A DNA stretch of 64,000 bases from Aerobium sp039839275. Its GTDB lineage: Bacteria; Pseudomonadota; Alphaproteobacteria; Rhizobiales; Rhizobiaceae. A program made the translations under genes and the position numbers. The DNA lies in assembly GCF_039839275.1 (NCBI RefSeq), contig NZ_JBDOQP010000001.1, positions 496,001 to 560,000 of the forward strand, in the 5' to 3' direction. This document shows, piece by piece, positions 8,495 to 14,812 of this stretch. Position 1 is the stretch's first letter; every line of letters starts with the position of its first letter. The notes beneath the pieces are model-generated. The model ran no database searches. It was not told the DNA's origin and saw nothing but the letters and a program-made list of their open reading frames with translations.

Positions 8495-8524
8495 GGCCGC
8501 CACGGTTGTCCCGCTGTGGCGGCC
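8495..8524 (+). terminator. Strong hairpin, possible terminator
   Basis: Perfect 9-bp inverted repeat GGCCGCCAC (8495-8503) and GTGGCGGCC (8516-8524) with a 12-base loop, followed by TTGCCTT. It sits between two genes and could end the late transcript. The T-run is weak. Confidence 0.45.
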
Positions 8525-8551
8525 TTGCCTTATCAGGAGATCAGCCTTGCC

Positions 8552-8845
8552 ATGAACGATTCGGAGTTGACCCAGCGCCCGTCCAAGGGCTGGACGCCAT
8601 GGCGCGATGGACCGGTTACAGAGATCACCCGCGTGTGGTGGCAGGCCAAGGAACTGCACTTCCCGAAACTCAACGTGACGGTGTGGTTCGACGGGTCCGA
8701 TCTGGTCGGTATCGAGCATTGGGGATACCGGGAGCACAAGTGGACCATGAAGAAGCCGCCGGCCAACTGGGAGCCCATGCCAGCGGGCTACAGGGAAGCC
8801 GCTGAACGCGCCTGGCAGGAATGGCAGGTCGCGAGCGGTGCATAA
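8552..8845 (+). CDS. Hypothetical phage protein
   Basis: 97 residues from the ATG at 8552, which has CAGGAGA 11-12 bases upstream. A GTG at 8516 in frame would extend it into the hairpin and is less likely. Rich in Trp (WWQAKELHFP, VWFDGSDLVGIEHWGY), suggesting a compact beta-rich fold. No family recognised. Confidence 0.55.
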   Translation: MNDSELTQRPSKGWTPWRDGPVTEITRVWWQAKELHFPKLNVTVWFDGSDLVGIEHWGYREHKWTMKKPPANWEPMPAGYREAAERAWQEWQVASGA

Positions 8846-8847
8846 GT

Positions 8848-8861
8848 AGGCAAATTTGCCT
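8848..8861. promoter_or_regulatory. 14-bp perfect palindrome with GCAAATTTGC core
   Basis: AGGCAAATTTGCCT is a perfect palindrome just after a stop codon and before the next small gene. A second, longer palindrome with the same ten-base core lies at 9392-9409. Two copies in 0.55 kb of one element suggest operators of a dimeric repressor; this is inference. Confidence 0.45.
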
Positions 8862-8868
8862 GTTTAGA

Positions 8869-9054
8869 ATGGGTATCGGCGGCGGCACCAGTTTCCGGCT
8901 GGCCGACGAGTATGACGCAGCGCAAGCGCGTGGCGAGGTAAGGACGCGGGCGGACAATCAGCATGTTCCAGACCAGAACAAGCTCTCGCCGGAAGATATT
9001 GGGCTGACGCGAAAAGACATTCACGAAGCCCGCCAATTCCGAGATGCGAGATAG
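8869..9054 (+). CDS. Small protein resembling a fragment of ParB-like/phage proteins
   Basis: 61 residues. The pattern RLADEYDAAQARGEV followed by DIGLTRKDIHEARQFRDA resembles a segment common in alphaproteobacterial plasmid and phage ParB-like or methylase-associated proteins (from memory). Here it stands alone, so it may be a truncated remnant or a small DNA-binding protein. No clear ribosome site. Palindrome 8848-8861 is just upstream. Confidence 0.45.
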   Translation: MGIGGGTSFRLADEYDAAQARGEVRTRADNQHVPDQNKLSPEDIGLTRKDIHEARQFRDAR

Positions 9055-9100
9055 GTACGGGCAGCCATACTCAACTGGATGGCAGGGCGCACGCAAGCGC

Positions 9101-9119
9101 CGCCCCGAGGGGCGTTCTT
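9101..9119 (+). terminator. Candidate short terminator hairpin
   Basis: CGCCCCGAGGGGCG folds into a 5-6 bp G/C stem and is followed by TTCTT. It sits 47 bases after the 61-residue gene and 30 bases before the structured non-coding region, so it could insulate them. Confidence 0.45.
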
Positions 9120-9147
9120 GCATCGTTAACCGAATAGGGGCATCATC

Positions 9148-9364
9148 ATCGCGGGCTTAGCAACCCGGACCGCGATAAGCAGGACATGATTGGCGTCATG
9201 TGCGCTGCTGACGCGCTAAGAGACCTTGGCGGGTCTCGAATGCGCATAGGTAACGCCTTGGCGGGCGTTCCAACTCGGCTTTTATGGCCGGGGGCGAACG
9301 CTATGTCCAGAGGGCAACCTTAAAATCGTTCGGCCTGTCTCGCGGCAGGTTGCTAACCCCCGGC
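9148..9364 (+). ncRNA. Candidate structured non-coding RNA with pseudoknot
   Basis: Helices visible in order: ATCGCGG/CCGCGAT (9148-9154 with 9170-9176); GCGTCA/TGACGC (9193-9198 with 9209-9214); GAGACC/GGTCTC (9220-9225 with 9232-9237); AACGCC/GGCGTT (9252-9257 with 9264-9269). The last two share the identical loop TTGGCG. A closing helix GCCGGGGG/CCCCCGGC (9287-9294 with 9357-9364) encloses two crossing helices, CGAACG/CGTTCG (9295-9300 with 9327-9332) and GCAACCT/AGGTTGC (9314-9320 with 9347-9353). Together these form a pseudoknot. The loop of the first hairpin (TTAGCAACC, 9157-9165) is fully complementary to 9348-9356 and would compete with the pseudoknot. No protein frame fits. The strand is inferred from neighbouring genes. 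Confidence 0.5.
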
Positions 9365-9391
9365 TATCGGTCCGCCACCGATGACAGAACT

Positions 9392-9409
9392 TTCCGCAAA
9401 TTTGCGGAA
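9392..9409. promoter_or_regulatory. 18-bp perfect palindrome with GCAAATTTGC core
   Basis: TTCCGCAAATTTGCGGAA is a perfect palindrome 45 bases before the next gene and 28 bases after the structured RNA region. It shares its ten central bases with the palindrome at 8848-8861. A repressor or activator operator controlling the downstream gene is plausible. Confidence 0.5.
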
Positions 9410-9453
9410 TGTTCGCCGGCCGTAGCAAGCCGGTTCGAACCGCGAGAACCATC

Positions 9454-10152
9454 ATGTTCACATACACCCACCCACAATCGCCCGCATTTGACCGTGGAGA
9501 GGCTTTGGCCGTTCCCGGCTCCCCAACGCCGAAAGCCACGCCAGCGCTCGCTGACGGGCAATCTGGCGTCGAACTGACCAAGAAGGGGGAGAAATACGTC
9601 GCGCTGGTCGAGGCCAGCGGCGTGTTCTTCCTGACGCTGTCCCGCGATCGGGCGAGCATCGCCTACACGATCGAACGCCTCATCAACATGCTGGACGATA
9701 TGGAGGAAGACCCGGATATTGAACCCGATTCGGATGACGACACGGCCGTCGATGACGAGCGATGCGATCCGTCTGAAAGCGGAGACGATGAGCCGGCGTT
9801 CGGTTGGGAAGCCGGGTCGATGCCCTACAATCAGGCCTACCTCAGCGCGGGCATGTATGGCGGCCTGGACGAGATCGAGGATGAGAACGAGCACGGCGGC
9901 GACATTCTGGACGAGCCGCACGACGAGGCCGACCAGGGCGACCGCGAGCCGTTCCTTGGCTGGTCGGAGCAGTGCAGTCAGGGCCGTGACGATCCAAGCC
10001 TTGCGCTCGGCGATCCGGTCGATGATGCGTCGGACTCTTACCCCATAGGCCTCCTGGCTTTCGACGGCGACGGCTATCACCAGGCAAACGAGATGCTTCG
10101 CAAAGCCGGCCACGACCGTGTCAGGGTTTCTCCCGGCTACGGGTGGTTCTGA
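9454..10152 (+). CDS. Acidic phage protein with EPxLGW-type repeats, function unknown
   Basis: 232 residues from the ATG at 9454; an in-frame ATG at 9409 would overlap the palindrome and is less likely. After about 110 residues the sequence becomes strongly acidic and shows degenerate repeats: EPAFGW near residue 113, EPFLGW near 165 and DPSLAL near 179, separated by Asp/Glu-rich stretches (DEHGGD/DEPHDEAD style). As I recall, proteins with EPSLGW-like repeats are widespread in rhizobial prophages and plasmids but uncharacterised. The acidic repeats could act as a DNA mimic or as a binding platform; this is speculation. Confidence 0.65.
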   Translation: MFTYTHPQSPAFDRGEALAVPGSPTPKATPALADGQSGVELTKKGEKYVALVEASGVFFLTLSRDRASIAYTIERLINMLDDMEEDPDIEPDSDDDTAVDDERCDPSESGDDEPAFGWEAGSMPYNQAYLSAGMYGGLDEIEDENEHGGDILDEPHDEADQGDREPFLGWSEQCSQGRDDPSLALGDPVDDASDSYPIGLLAFDGDGYHQANEMLRKAGHDRVRVSPGYGWF

Positions 10153-10388
10153 TGACGGCGGTTCGGGAAATATCGCACGTCCGCGAGATCGTCGAGGAGG
10201 TGCGATCCGGGGGCGGTACGGTTGAGCAGCAGCTCGCGCGGCTGTTCGATAGCTTCAACACGGCCGTCAGGGTGATCGATCCCAGCATCAAGGGATCGTG
10301 GACCGGGTATGACGCCAACATGCCCGATCGGCCGGCCGTCATCATCTTCGAACGGGAGGGCGCCGGCTACTTCAAGGTGCCGCAATGA
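10152..10388 (+). CDS. Hypothetical phage protein
   Basis: 78 residues, starting in a TGATG overlap with the preceding stop. An N-terminal amphipathic helix (REIVEEVRSGGGTVEQQLARL) precedes a mixed part. No family recognised. Confidence 0.55.
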   Translation: MTAVREISHVREIVEEVRSGGGTVEQQLARLFDSFNTAVRVIDPSIKGSWTGYDANMPDRPAVIIFEREGAGYFKVPQ

Positions 10389-10459
10389 CCACGCTCGACG
10401 TCATGTTCGCCGGCACTATCCTGGCCGGCTGGCTCGCTCATCTACTGATCGTGCCTTGA
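10385..10459 (+). CDS. 24-residue single-span membrane peptide
   Basis: Very short frame starting in an ATGA overlap with the previous gene. The peptide has a short N-terminus and then one continuous hydrophobic stretch (MFAGTILAGWLAHLLIV), enough for one membrane segment. The overlap and composition suggest it is real, perhaps a small phage membrane peptide. It is the last gene of the element before the tRNA. Confidence 0.4.
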   Translation: MTTLDVMFAGTILAGWLAHLLIVP

Positions 10460-10532
10460 GGGGAACGTTGTGGGGATGACGGGAGGCTGAATGCCAAATT
10501 CCCTTTGTTTCCATCACGTTAGCAGGATTTCT

Positions 10533-10622
10533 TGGCGGAGGGAGTGGGATTCGAACCCACGGAGACATTGCTGCCTCGCCGGTTTTCAAGACCGGTGCCT
10601 TAAACCGCTCGGCCATCCCTCC
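10533..10622 (-). tRNA. tRNA-Ser(UGA)
   Basis: 90 bases including an encoded CCA (TGG at 10533-10535 on the plus strand). Read on the minus strand it starts GGAGGGATGGCCGAGCGG and has anticodon stem CCGGT/ACCGG with loop CTTGAAA. The anticodon TGA is complementary to 10586-10588. It has a long variable arm (class II), a T-arm GGTTCGAATCC and acceptor end TCCCTCC-G-CCA. Its 3' end faces the phage-like element, which fits use as the attachment site. Confidence 0.95.
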
Positions 10623-10783
10623 GAAGGATGCTGCTTGCGCCGGTGCCGATCAGCGCCAGTGGCGACATCTGGCTGTCATGGCACGCCGTCGAGCGTCGCG
10701 ACCGCGTTTATAGCTGCTTGCCTGACGCCGTCAACGAGGGCTGCGAAAACTTCGAGCCTCTCGTGAAGGAAACCGGACAAGAA

Positions 10784-10807
10784 AGCGGCCACCCGAAGGT
10801 GGCCGCT
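10784..10807 (-). terminator. Rho-independent terminator of the TRAP binding-protein gene
   Basis: Perfect 10-bp stem AGCGGCCACC/GGTGGCCGCT with a 4-base loop (TTCG on the minus strand). On the minus strand it is followed by TTCTTGT. It lies 20 bases after the stop of the leftward gene. On the plus strand GACTTTT follows, so it may work both ways. Confidence 0.8.
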
Positions 10808-10826
10808 GACTTTTGATGGCGACGGA

Positions 10827-11858
10827 TCACATATCCGGCGTGTGCTTGGCGATCAGTTCCTGTGCCTCGGCTACGAGCGCCTCGGCGTCGAGGCCCTTGC
10901 CGTTCATCTCCTCGATCCAGGCATCGATGATCGGCGTCGCCGCATCCTTCCAGCGCTGGGTCTCGGCCTCATCGAGCTCGACGATGTTGTTGTTGCGGTC
11001 CTGCGCGATCTTCAGGCCGGCAGCGTCGCCGTCATCCATCACCTTGCCGAACATGGCAGCGGCCTCGATGCCGGAATTGGCGTCGATCACGGCTTTCAGG
11101 TCGTCGGGAAGGGCGTCATAGGACGCCTGGTTCATCGCGAATACGAAGGTCTGCGTGTAGAGCCCGTTGGCGCCGGAGAAGCCGGTATGGTTGGTCACCA
11201 GTTCGGAAACGCGCAGCGACGGGGTCACCTCCCACGGGATCGTGGTCGCATCGATCACGCCCTTGGACAGTGCCTCGGAGACCGCAGGCACGGGCATGCC
11301 GACCGGCGTCGCGCCAAGCGCCTCGAGCATCTGGTTGATGACGCGCGACCCGCCACGGATCTTGAGGCCCTGCATGTCTTCCAGCGTGTTGACCGGGTTC
11401 TTGGAGTGGATCAGCCCCGGGCCGTGGGCATGCCAGGCGATGACCTTCATGCCGGCGAACTCTTCGGTGCAGTGCTTTTCACAATATTCGTGAAACGCCT
11501 TGGAGGTCGCTTCGCCGGTGGTCATGAAGAACGGAAGTTCGAATGCCTCGGTCGACGGAAAGCGTCCGGGCGTGTAGCCGATCACCGTCCAGATCAGGTC
11601 GACGACGCCGTCGCTGACCTGGTCGACGAGCTGCGGCGGGGTGCCGCCGAGCGCCATCGTGTCGTACTTCTCGACCTTGATGCGGCCGTCGGATTCAGCC
11701 ATCACCTTCTCCGCCCACGGCACCAGTGCCTTGGCGGGAATCGTCGCCTGCGGCGGCAACATCTGGTGAAGACGCAGCGTCACTTCCTGCGCATGGGAAG
11801 CAACGGTCATTGCGCCGAGGGCTGCGGTGGCCAGTAGCAACGATTTCAATTTGGTCAT
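10827..11858 (-). CDS. TRAP transporter DctP-type solute-binding protein
   Basis: 343 residues, periplasmic. A signal peptide covers residues 1-23/24 (LLLATAALGAMTVASHAQ). The mature protein shows the DctP layout: early RLHQMLPP, the conserved arginine in LKIRGGSRV that binds substrate carboxylates, then GATPVGMPVPAVSEALSKG and GVIDATTIPWE. It captures an organic acid for a TRAP permease. No small or large permease subunit gene is adjacent, so it is an orphan here. A GGGAGG ribosome site precedes the start. It lies downstream of the GntR regulator on the same strand. Confidence 0.9.
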   Translation of the reverse strand: MTKLKSLLLATAALGAMTVASHAQEVTLRLHQMLPPQATIPAKALVPWAEKVMAESDGRIKVEKYDTMALGGTPPQLVDQVSDGVVDLIWTVIGYTPGRFPSTEAFELPFFMTTGEATSKAFHEYCEKHCTEEFAGMKVIAWHAHGPGLIHSKNPVNTLEDMQGLKIRGGSRVINQMLEALGATPVGMPVPAVSEALSKGVIDATTIPWEVTPSLRVSELVTNHTGFSGANGLYTQTFVFAMNQASYDALPDDLKAVIDANSGIEAAAMFGKVMDDGDAAGLKIAQDRNNNIVELDEAETQRWKDAATPIIDAWIEEMNGKGLDAEALVAEAQELIAKHTPDM

Positions 11859-11992
11859 GCGAGTATTCCTCCCTGGATATAAAGCTAAATTGTTATAGAG
11901 CAGAACTTTCTCTTCGGAAAGCCCGTTACAGCGCTGGACGATAGCGGATTTCGGTATGGTTTACGATGCCGGGGGCAACAACGGTGCCGCGC

Positions 11993-12736
11993 TCAGTTCG
12001 AGACGAGGACAAGGCCGGGGACGCGCTCGATCAGCGCCGGATCCTTCAGAACGAAGTCGAGATTGATCCGGGCAAGCCGCGCATGTTCGCGGGTTACCGC
12101 CTCGGCGCGCGATCCCTCGCGCATCTCGATCGCGTGGGCGATGGCGCGGTGCTGGGTCTGGCCGAAGGTTAGTGATGCACGGAAGGCCGGCACGCTTATC
12201 TGGGCATTGAGGAATGCGCTCGGTCCGGCGAACGGCAACTGCATCACGCGTTCAAGTTCCCGCTGGACGATCCGGCTACCGGAAAGCTCTGCCACCATCT
12301 CATGAAACTGCGCGTTGAGGACCATGTATGCGTCGAGGTCCATCTTGTCGGGGCCGGGCAGGACGACCGTGTCGAGGTTCTGGATCAGTGCGCGCAACGC
12401 GGCGAGGCGGGCAGGCGTGATGCCGCGCTCGGCCGCTAGCCTGGCCGCCGTACCCTCCAGCACGCCGCGCAGTTCGATGGCGTCGGCGACGTCGGCCGCC
12501 GAAAACAGCCGCACCGAATAGCCGCCCGAGGGAATGGCCTCCAGGATGCCCTCCTGTTCGAGCCGCGCCAGGGCGGCGCGCACCGGCGTGCGGGAGAGGC
12601 CGAGATGTTCGCTGACACTGATTTCGGACAGGCGTTCGCCGGCCGGAATCGCACCCGAGAAGACGAGGTCGCGCACACCCAGAACCGCCTTCAGCGTCTG
12701 CGACGAGCCTTTTTCCTGGCGCGCATTGTCGCCCAT
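11993..12736 (-). CDS. GntR-family transcriptional regulator, FCD subfamily
   Basis: 247 residues. N-terminal winged helix (about 12-75) with LSEISVSEHLGLSRTPVR, typical of GntR. The C-terminal FCD domain carries the metal-binding histidines seen in NAQFHEM, TQHRAIAHA and REHARLARIN. FCD regulators usually sense small carboxylates. The start at 12736 has GAGAGGGG 8 bases upstream; an upstream extension to 12796 lacks one. It is transcribed toward the TRAP binding protein and divergent from the MetE-like gene. A palindrome between the divergent genes is its likely operator. Confidence 0.9.
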   Translation of the reverse strand: MGDNARQEKGSSQTLKAVLGVRDLVFSGAIPAGERLSEISVSEHLGLSRTPVRAALARLEQEGILEAIPSGGYSVRLFSAADVADAIELRGVLEGTAARLAAERGITPARLAALRALIQNLDTVVLPGPDKMDLDAYMVLNAQFHEMVAELSGSRIVQRELERVMQLPFAGPSAFLNAQISVPAFRASLTFGQTQHRAIAHAIEMREGSRAEAVTREHARLARINLDFVLKDPALIERVPGLVLVSN

Positions 12737-12803
12737 TTCGCAAACCCCTCTCGGTGTTGCAGGGCGTGCGCCAAAGCATGGCCGTCCCCGCCTCAATCAG
12801 GAA

Positions 12804-12816
12804 ATACATAATGTAT
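12804..12816. promoter_or_regulatory. Likely operator of the FCD/GntR regulator
   Basis: ATACAT-A-ATGTAT, a perfect inverted repeat around one base, extended to GTATAC on one side. It matches the AT-rich TGTATACA style of FCD/GntR operators and sits between the two divergent genes, 68 bases before the regulator start and 93 before the methyltransferase. Confidence 0.6.
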
Positions 12817-12908
12817 ACAGTCGGAAGTCAAGTGGATGGCTTTTGGCGGCAACACATGATAGCCAGCGGCAAACTCCCATTCGGAACAGCTATCGCCAGG
12901 AGGATACC

Positions 12909-14039
12909 ATGCCCGCTGAAGCCATCGCCCGCCCGCCTTACCGCGCCGACCATGTCGGCAGCCTGCTGCGGCCGCAATCGGTCAAGGACGCGCGCAAGCG
13001 CTTCTACGAGGACAAGTCGATCGGGGCGGAAGAACTCGCGGCCGTCGAGGACGAGGCGATCAGGGACGTGGTGCGGATGCAGGAGAATGCGGGGCTCCCC
13101 GTCGTCACCGACGGCGAGATCCGGCGTTCCTTCTGGCATTATGACTTCATGGGCGGGCTGATCGGGCTCGACCTGGAGGAGCGCGACGAAGGCGTCCAGT
13201 TCCACGGCGTCAAGCTTCGTCCGATCTTCCCGACGATCAACGAAAAGCTCGACTTTCCCGACGACCATCCGATGCTCGACCACTACCGGTTCGTCGCCGA
13301 CGTCACCAAGGTGATGCCGAAGATTTCCATCCCGGGTCCGAGCTGCTGTCATTTTCGCACCGCGAAGAGCGACATCCACGTCAAGGATTACGAAGATCCG
13401 GAAGCGCTATTTGCCGATCTGGCAAAGACCTATGCCAAGGCTGTCCAGGCATTCTACGATGCCGGTTGCCGCTATCTCCAGATGGACGATATCTTCTTTG
13501 CTTATCTCTGCGACCCGAAGCACCGTGCCGCCAAGGCAGCCGAGGGGCAGGATCCGGACTGGCTCATCGACCGCTATGCCTGGATGATGCACGAAGCAAT
13601 CAAGGACCGCCCGTCGGACATGGTCATCGGCATGCATATGTGCCGCGGCAACTTCGTGTCGACCTATGCCGCCGAAGGGGCCTACGACCCGGCGGCGGAC
13701 GCGATCTTCAACAAGACCGGCGTCGACATCTTCTTCATGGAGTACGACACCGACCGCGCTGGCGGGCTGGAGCCGCTGCGGCTGCTGTCGAAGGGCAAGC
13801 AGCGTGTCATGCCCGGCTTCATCACCACCAAGGTTGGTGATCTCGAAGACATCGAAGACCTCAAGCGCCAGTTCGACGCGGCATCCAAATATGCCGACAT
13901 CGACCAGCTCGGCATCGCGCCGCAGTGCGGATTTGCTTCCACCGAGGAAGGCAACAAGATCACCGCCGACGACCAGAGGCGCAAGCTCGACCTGGTCGTG
14001 AAGACGGCGGAAACGATCTGGGGCGGCGTCGACAAGTAG
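12909..14039 (+). CDS. MetE-like (cobalamin-independent methionine synthase C-terminal family) methyltransferase
   Basis: 376 residues, a single UROD/MetE-like barrel as in stand-alone MetE-C paralogues. It begins with RADHVGSLLRP, the family's entry motif. Zinc ligands typical of thiol-methyl transfer are visible: GMHMCRGN (His and Cys), the glutamate in FFMEYDTD, and the late cysteine in APQCGFAS. Such proteins move a methyl or alkyl group to a thiol such as homocysteine; the N-terminal folate domain of full MetE is absent. AGGAGG precedes the start. Divergent from the FCD regulator, which probably controls it. True substrate unknown. Confidence 0.85.
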   Translation: MPAEAIARPPYRADHVGSLLRPQSVKDARKRFYEDKSIGAEELAAVEDEAIRDVVRMQENAGLPVVTDGEIRRSFWHYDFMGGLIGLDLEERDEGVQFHGVKLRPIFPTINEKLDFPDDHPMLDHYRFVADVTKVMPKISIPGPSCCHFRTAKSDIHVKDYEDPEALFADLAKTYAKAVQAFYDAGCRYLQMDDIFFAYLCDPKHRAAKAAEGQDPDWLIDRYAWMMHEAIKDRPSDMVIGMHMCRGNFVSTYAAEGAYDPAADAIFNKTGVDIFFMEYDTDRAGGLEPLRLLSKGKQRVMPGFITTKVGDLEDIEDLKRQFDAASKYADIDQLGIAPQCGFASTEEGNKITADDQRRKLDLVVKTAETIWGGVDK

Positions 14040-14106
14040 GGTACCTATTCGGCTGGGGCCATGCCTCCAGCCGGAACTCTCGCCCGTTCGCGTGCGTTCG
14101 TGCTCC

Positions 14107-14511
14107 ATGATCGACCATACCGGAATCGTCGTTTCAGACCTTGGCAAGGCGCGCCGCTTCTACGACGCCATCGCCAAGCCGTTGGGTCTCGCCACCGCAG
14201 ACAATGGCGAGGAATCCTTCGTGTTCGGCAAGAGCGCGGAGGAACCTATCCCCTATCTGTGGGTCGGCATCACGCGGCCTAGCTACTGGGTCGATGGCTC
14301 CCGGGCCGGCCTGAACCAGATGCATGTGGCGTTCATCGCGCCGAGCAAGCAGGCAGTAGACGAGTTCCATCGGGCTGCACTGTCGGCCGGCGGACGCGAC
14401 AACGGCAAGCCCGGTCCTCGCGAGGGGGCAGGGCAGTATTATGGCGCATTCGTGCTCGATCCGGACGGCAACAATATCGAGGCCTGCGTCAGGGGACAGG
14501 CCGCGCTGTGA
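14107..14511 (+). CDS. VOC-family (glyoxalase/dioxygenase fold) metalloprotein
   Basis: 134 residues, one VOC module with two beta-alpha-beta-beta-beta repeats. Metal ligands expected for the family are present: H4 (MIDHTGIVV), H73 (NQMHVAFI) and E125 (GNNIEACV). The phrase FVLDPDGNNIE is typical of glyoxalase/fosfomycin-resistance relatives. A GTG at 14092 could extend it by five residues; neither start has a good ribosome site. It follows the MetE-like gene by 67 bases and may share its transcript, but a role with it is inference. Confidence 0.8.
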   Translation: MIDHTGIVVSDLGKARRFYDAIAKPLGLATADNGEESFVFGKSAEEPIPYLWVGITRPSYWVDGSRAGLNQMHVAFIAPSKQAVDEFHRAALSAGGRDNGKPGPREGAGQYYGAFVLDPDGNNIEACVRGQAAL

Positions 14512-14567
14512 TCGTGTCGGCACGCGGTGGCTTGCCAGCTCTGGCGGCATCGGCTATTGAGCAGCCC

Positions 14568-14687
14568 ATGAACACGCAGCGCACAGCAGTGATTTCCCGT
14601 CCGTCCGCATTCGCGGGCGAGACCATGCGCGCGCTTTTCTCCACGCTTCTCCTTCTCGGCCTTAGCGGCGATCGCCGGGCTCGCTGA
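14568..14687 (+). CDS. leuA leader peptide
   Basis: Short frame of 39 residues; an internal ATG at 14625 gives a 20-residue form. It contains the run FSTLLLLGLSG, with leucine codons CTT, CTC, CTT, CTC and CTT close together. It stops at 14687, inside an alternative-pairing region before leuA. Leucine-rich leader peptides sense charged tRNA-Leu: when leucine is scarce the ribosome stalls on these codons. I prefer the 20-residue form, as leaders are usually short, but the sequence does not settle it. Confidence 0.75.
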   Translation: MNTQRTAVISRPSAFAGETMRALFSTLLLLGLSGDRRAR

Positions 14688-14734
14688 AGGAGCACCCGGC
14701 GGTCGATCGTGCCGCCGACGGCGCTCTGCTCCTT
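14649..14734 (+). promoter_or_regulatory. Leucine attenuator with mutually exclusive stems
   Basis: CTCCTTC (14649-14655), which lies among the leucine codons, can pair with GAAGGAG (14686-14692). The overlapping AAGGAGCA (14687-14694) can instead pair with TGCTCCTT (14727-14734). An inner stem GGCGG/CCGCC lies near 14699-14716. A ribosome stalled on the leucine codons would block the first pairing and allow the second. No clean T-run is seen after the last stem, so the output may be translational or use a later stem near 14776-14800. Confidence 0.65.
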
Positions 14735-14812
14735 GCCCGACCCAGTCCGAAAACTGACGAAAGCGCGCCACGTGCCATGGCCCCCGGGGCCGGCCAGCGC
14801 CGGAGAAAGACG

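Larger units (their letters stand above)
1..10532. mobile_element. Integrated phage-like element (partial, left end outside window)
   Basis: This block runs from a tyrosine integrase at the left to the 3' end of a tRNA-Ser gene at the right. All its genes are on the plus strand, most with 1-4 base start/stop overlaps, which is typical phage gene packing. Recognisable phage functions are integrase, an excisionase-type helix-turn-helix protein, an HK97-type capsid protein and a tape-measure-like protein with a peptidase domain. Terminase, portal, head protease, tail tube and baseplate genes are not seen, so it looks decayed or satellite-like. That the tRNA-Ser 3' end is the attachment site is inferred from position and integrase type. 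The second att copy would lie left of the window and was not seen. Confidence 0.8.

Noticed and set aside
9148..9364. Assignment as a HEARO/omega RNA
   Set aside because: Size and pseudoknot are suggestive, but I cannot match a consensus by eye and no IscB-like gene is in the window; kept as an unnamed candidate RNA.
10842..11837. 331-residue plus-strand frame opposite the TRAP binding protein
   Set aside because: The minus-strand protein has a signal peptide and family motifs; the plus frame is its mirror shadow.
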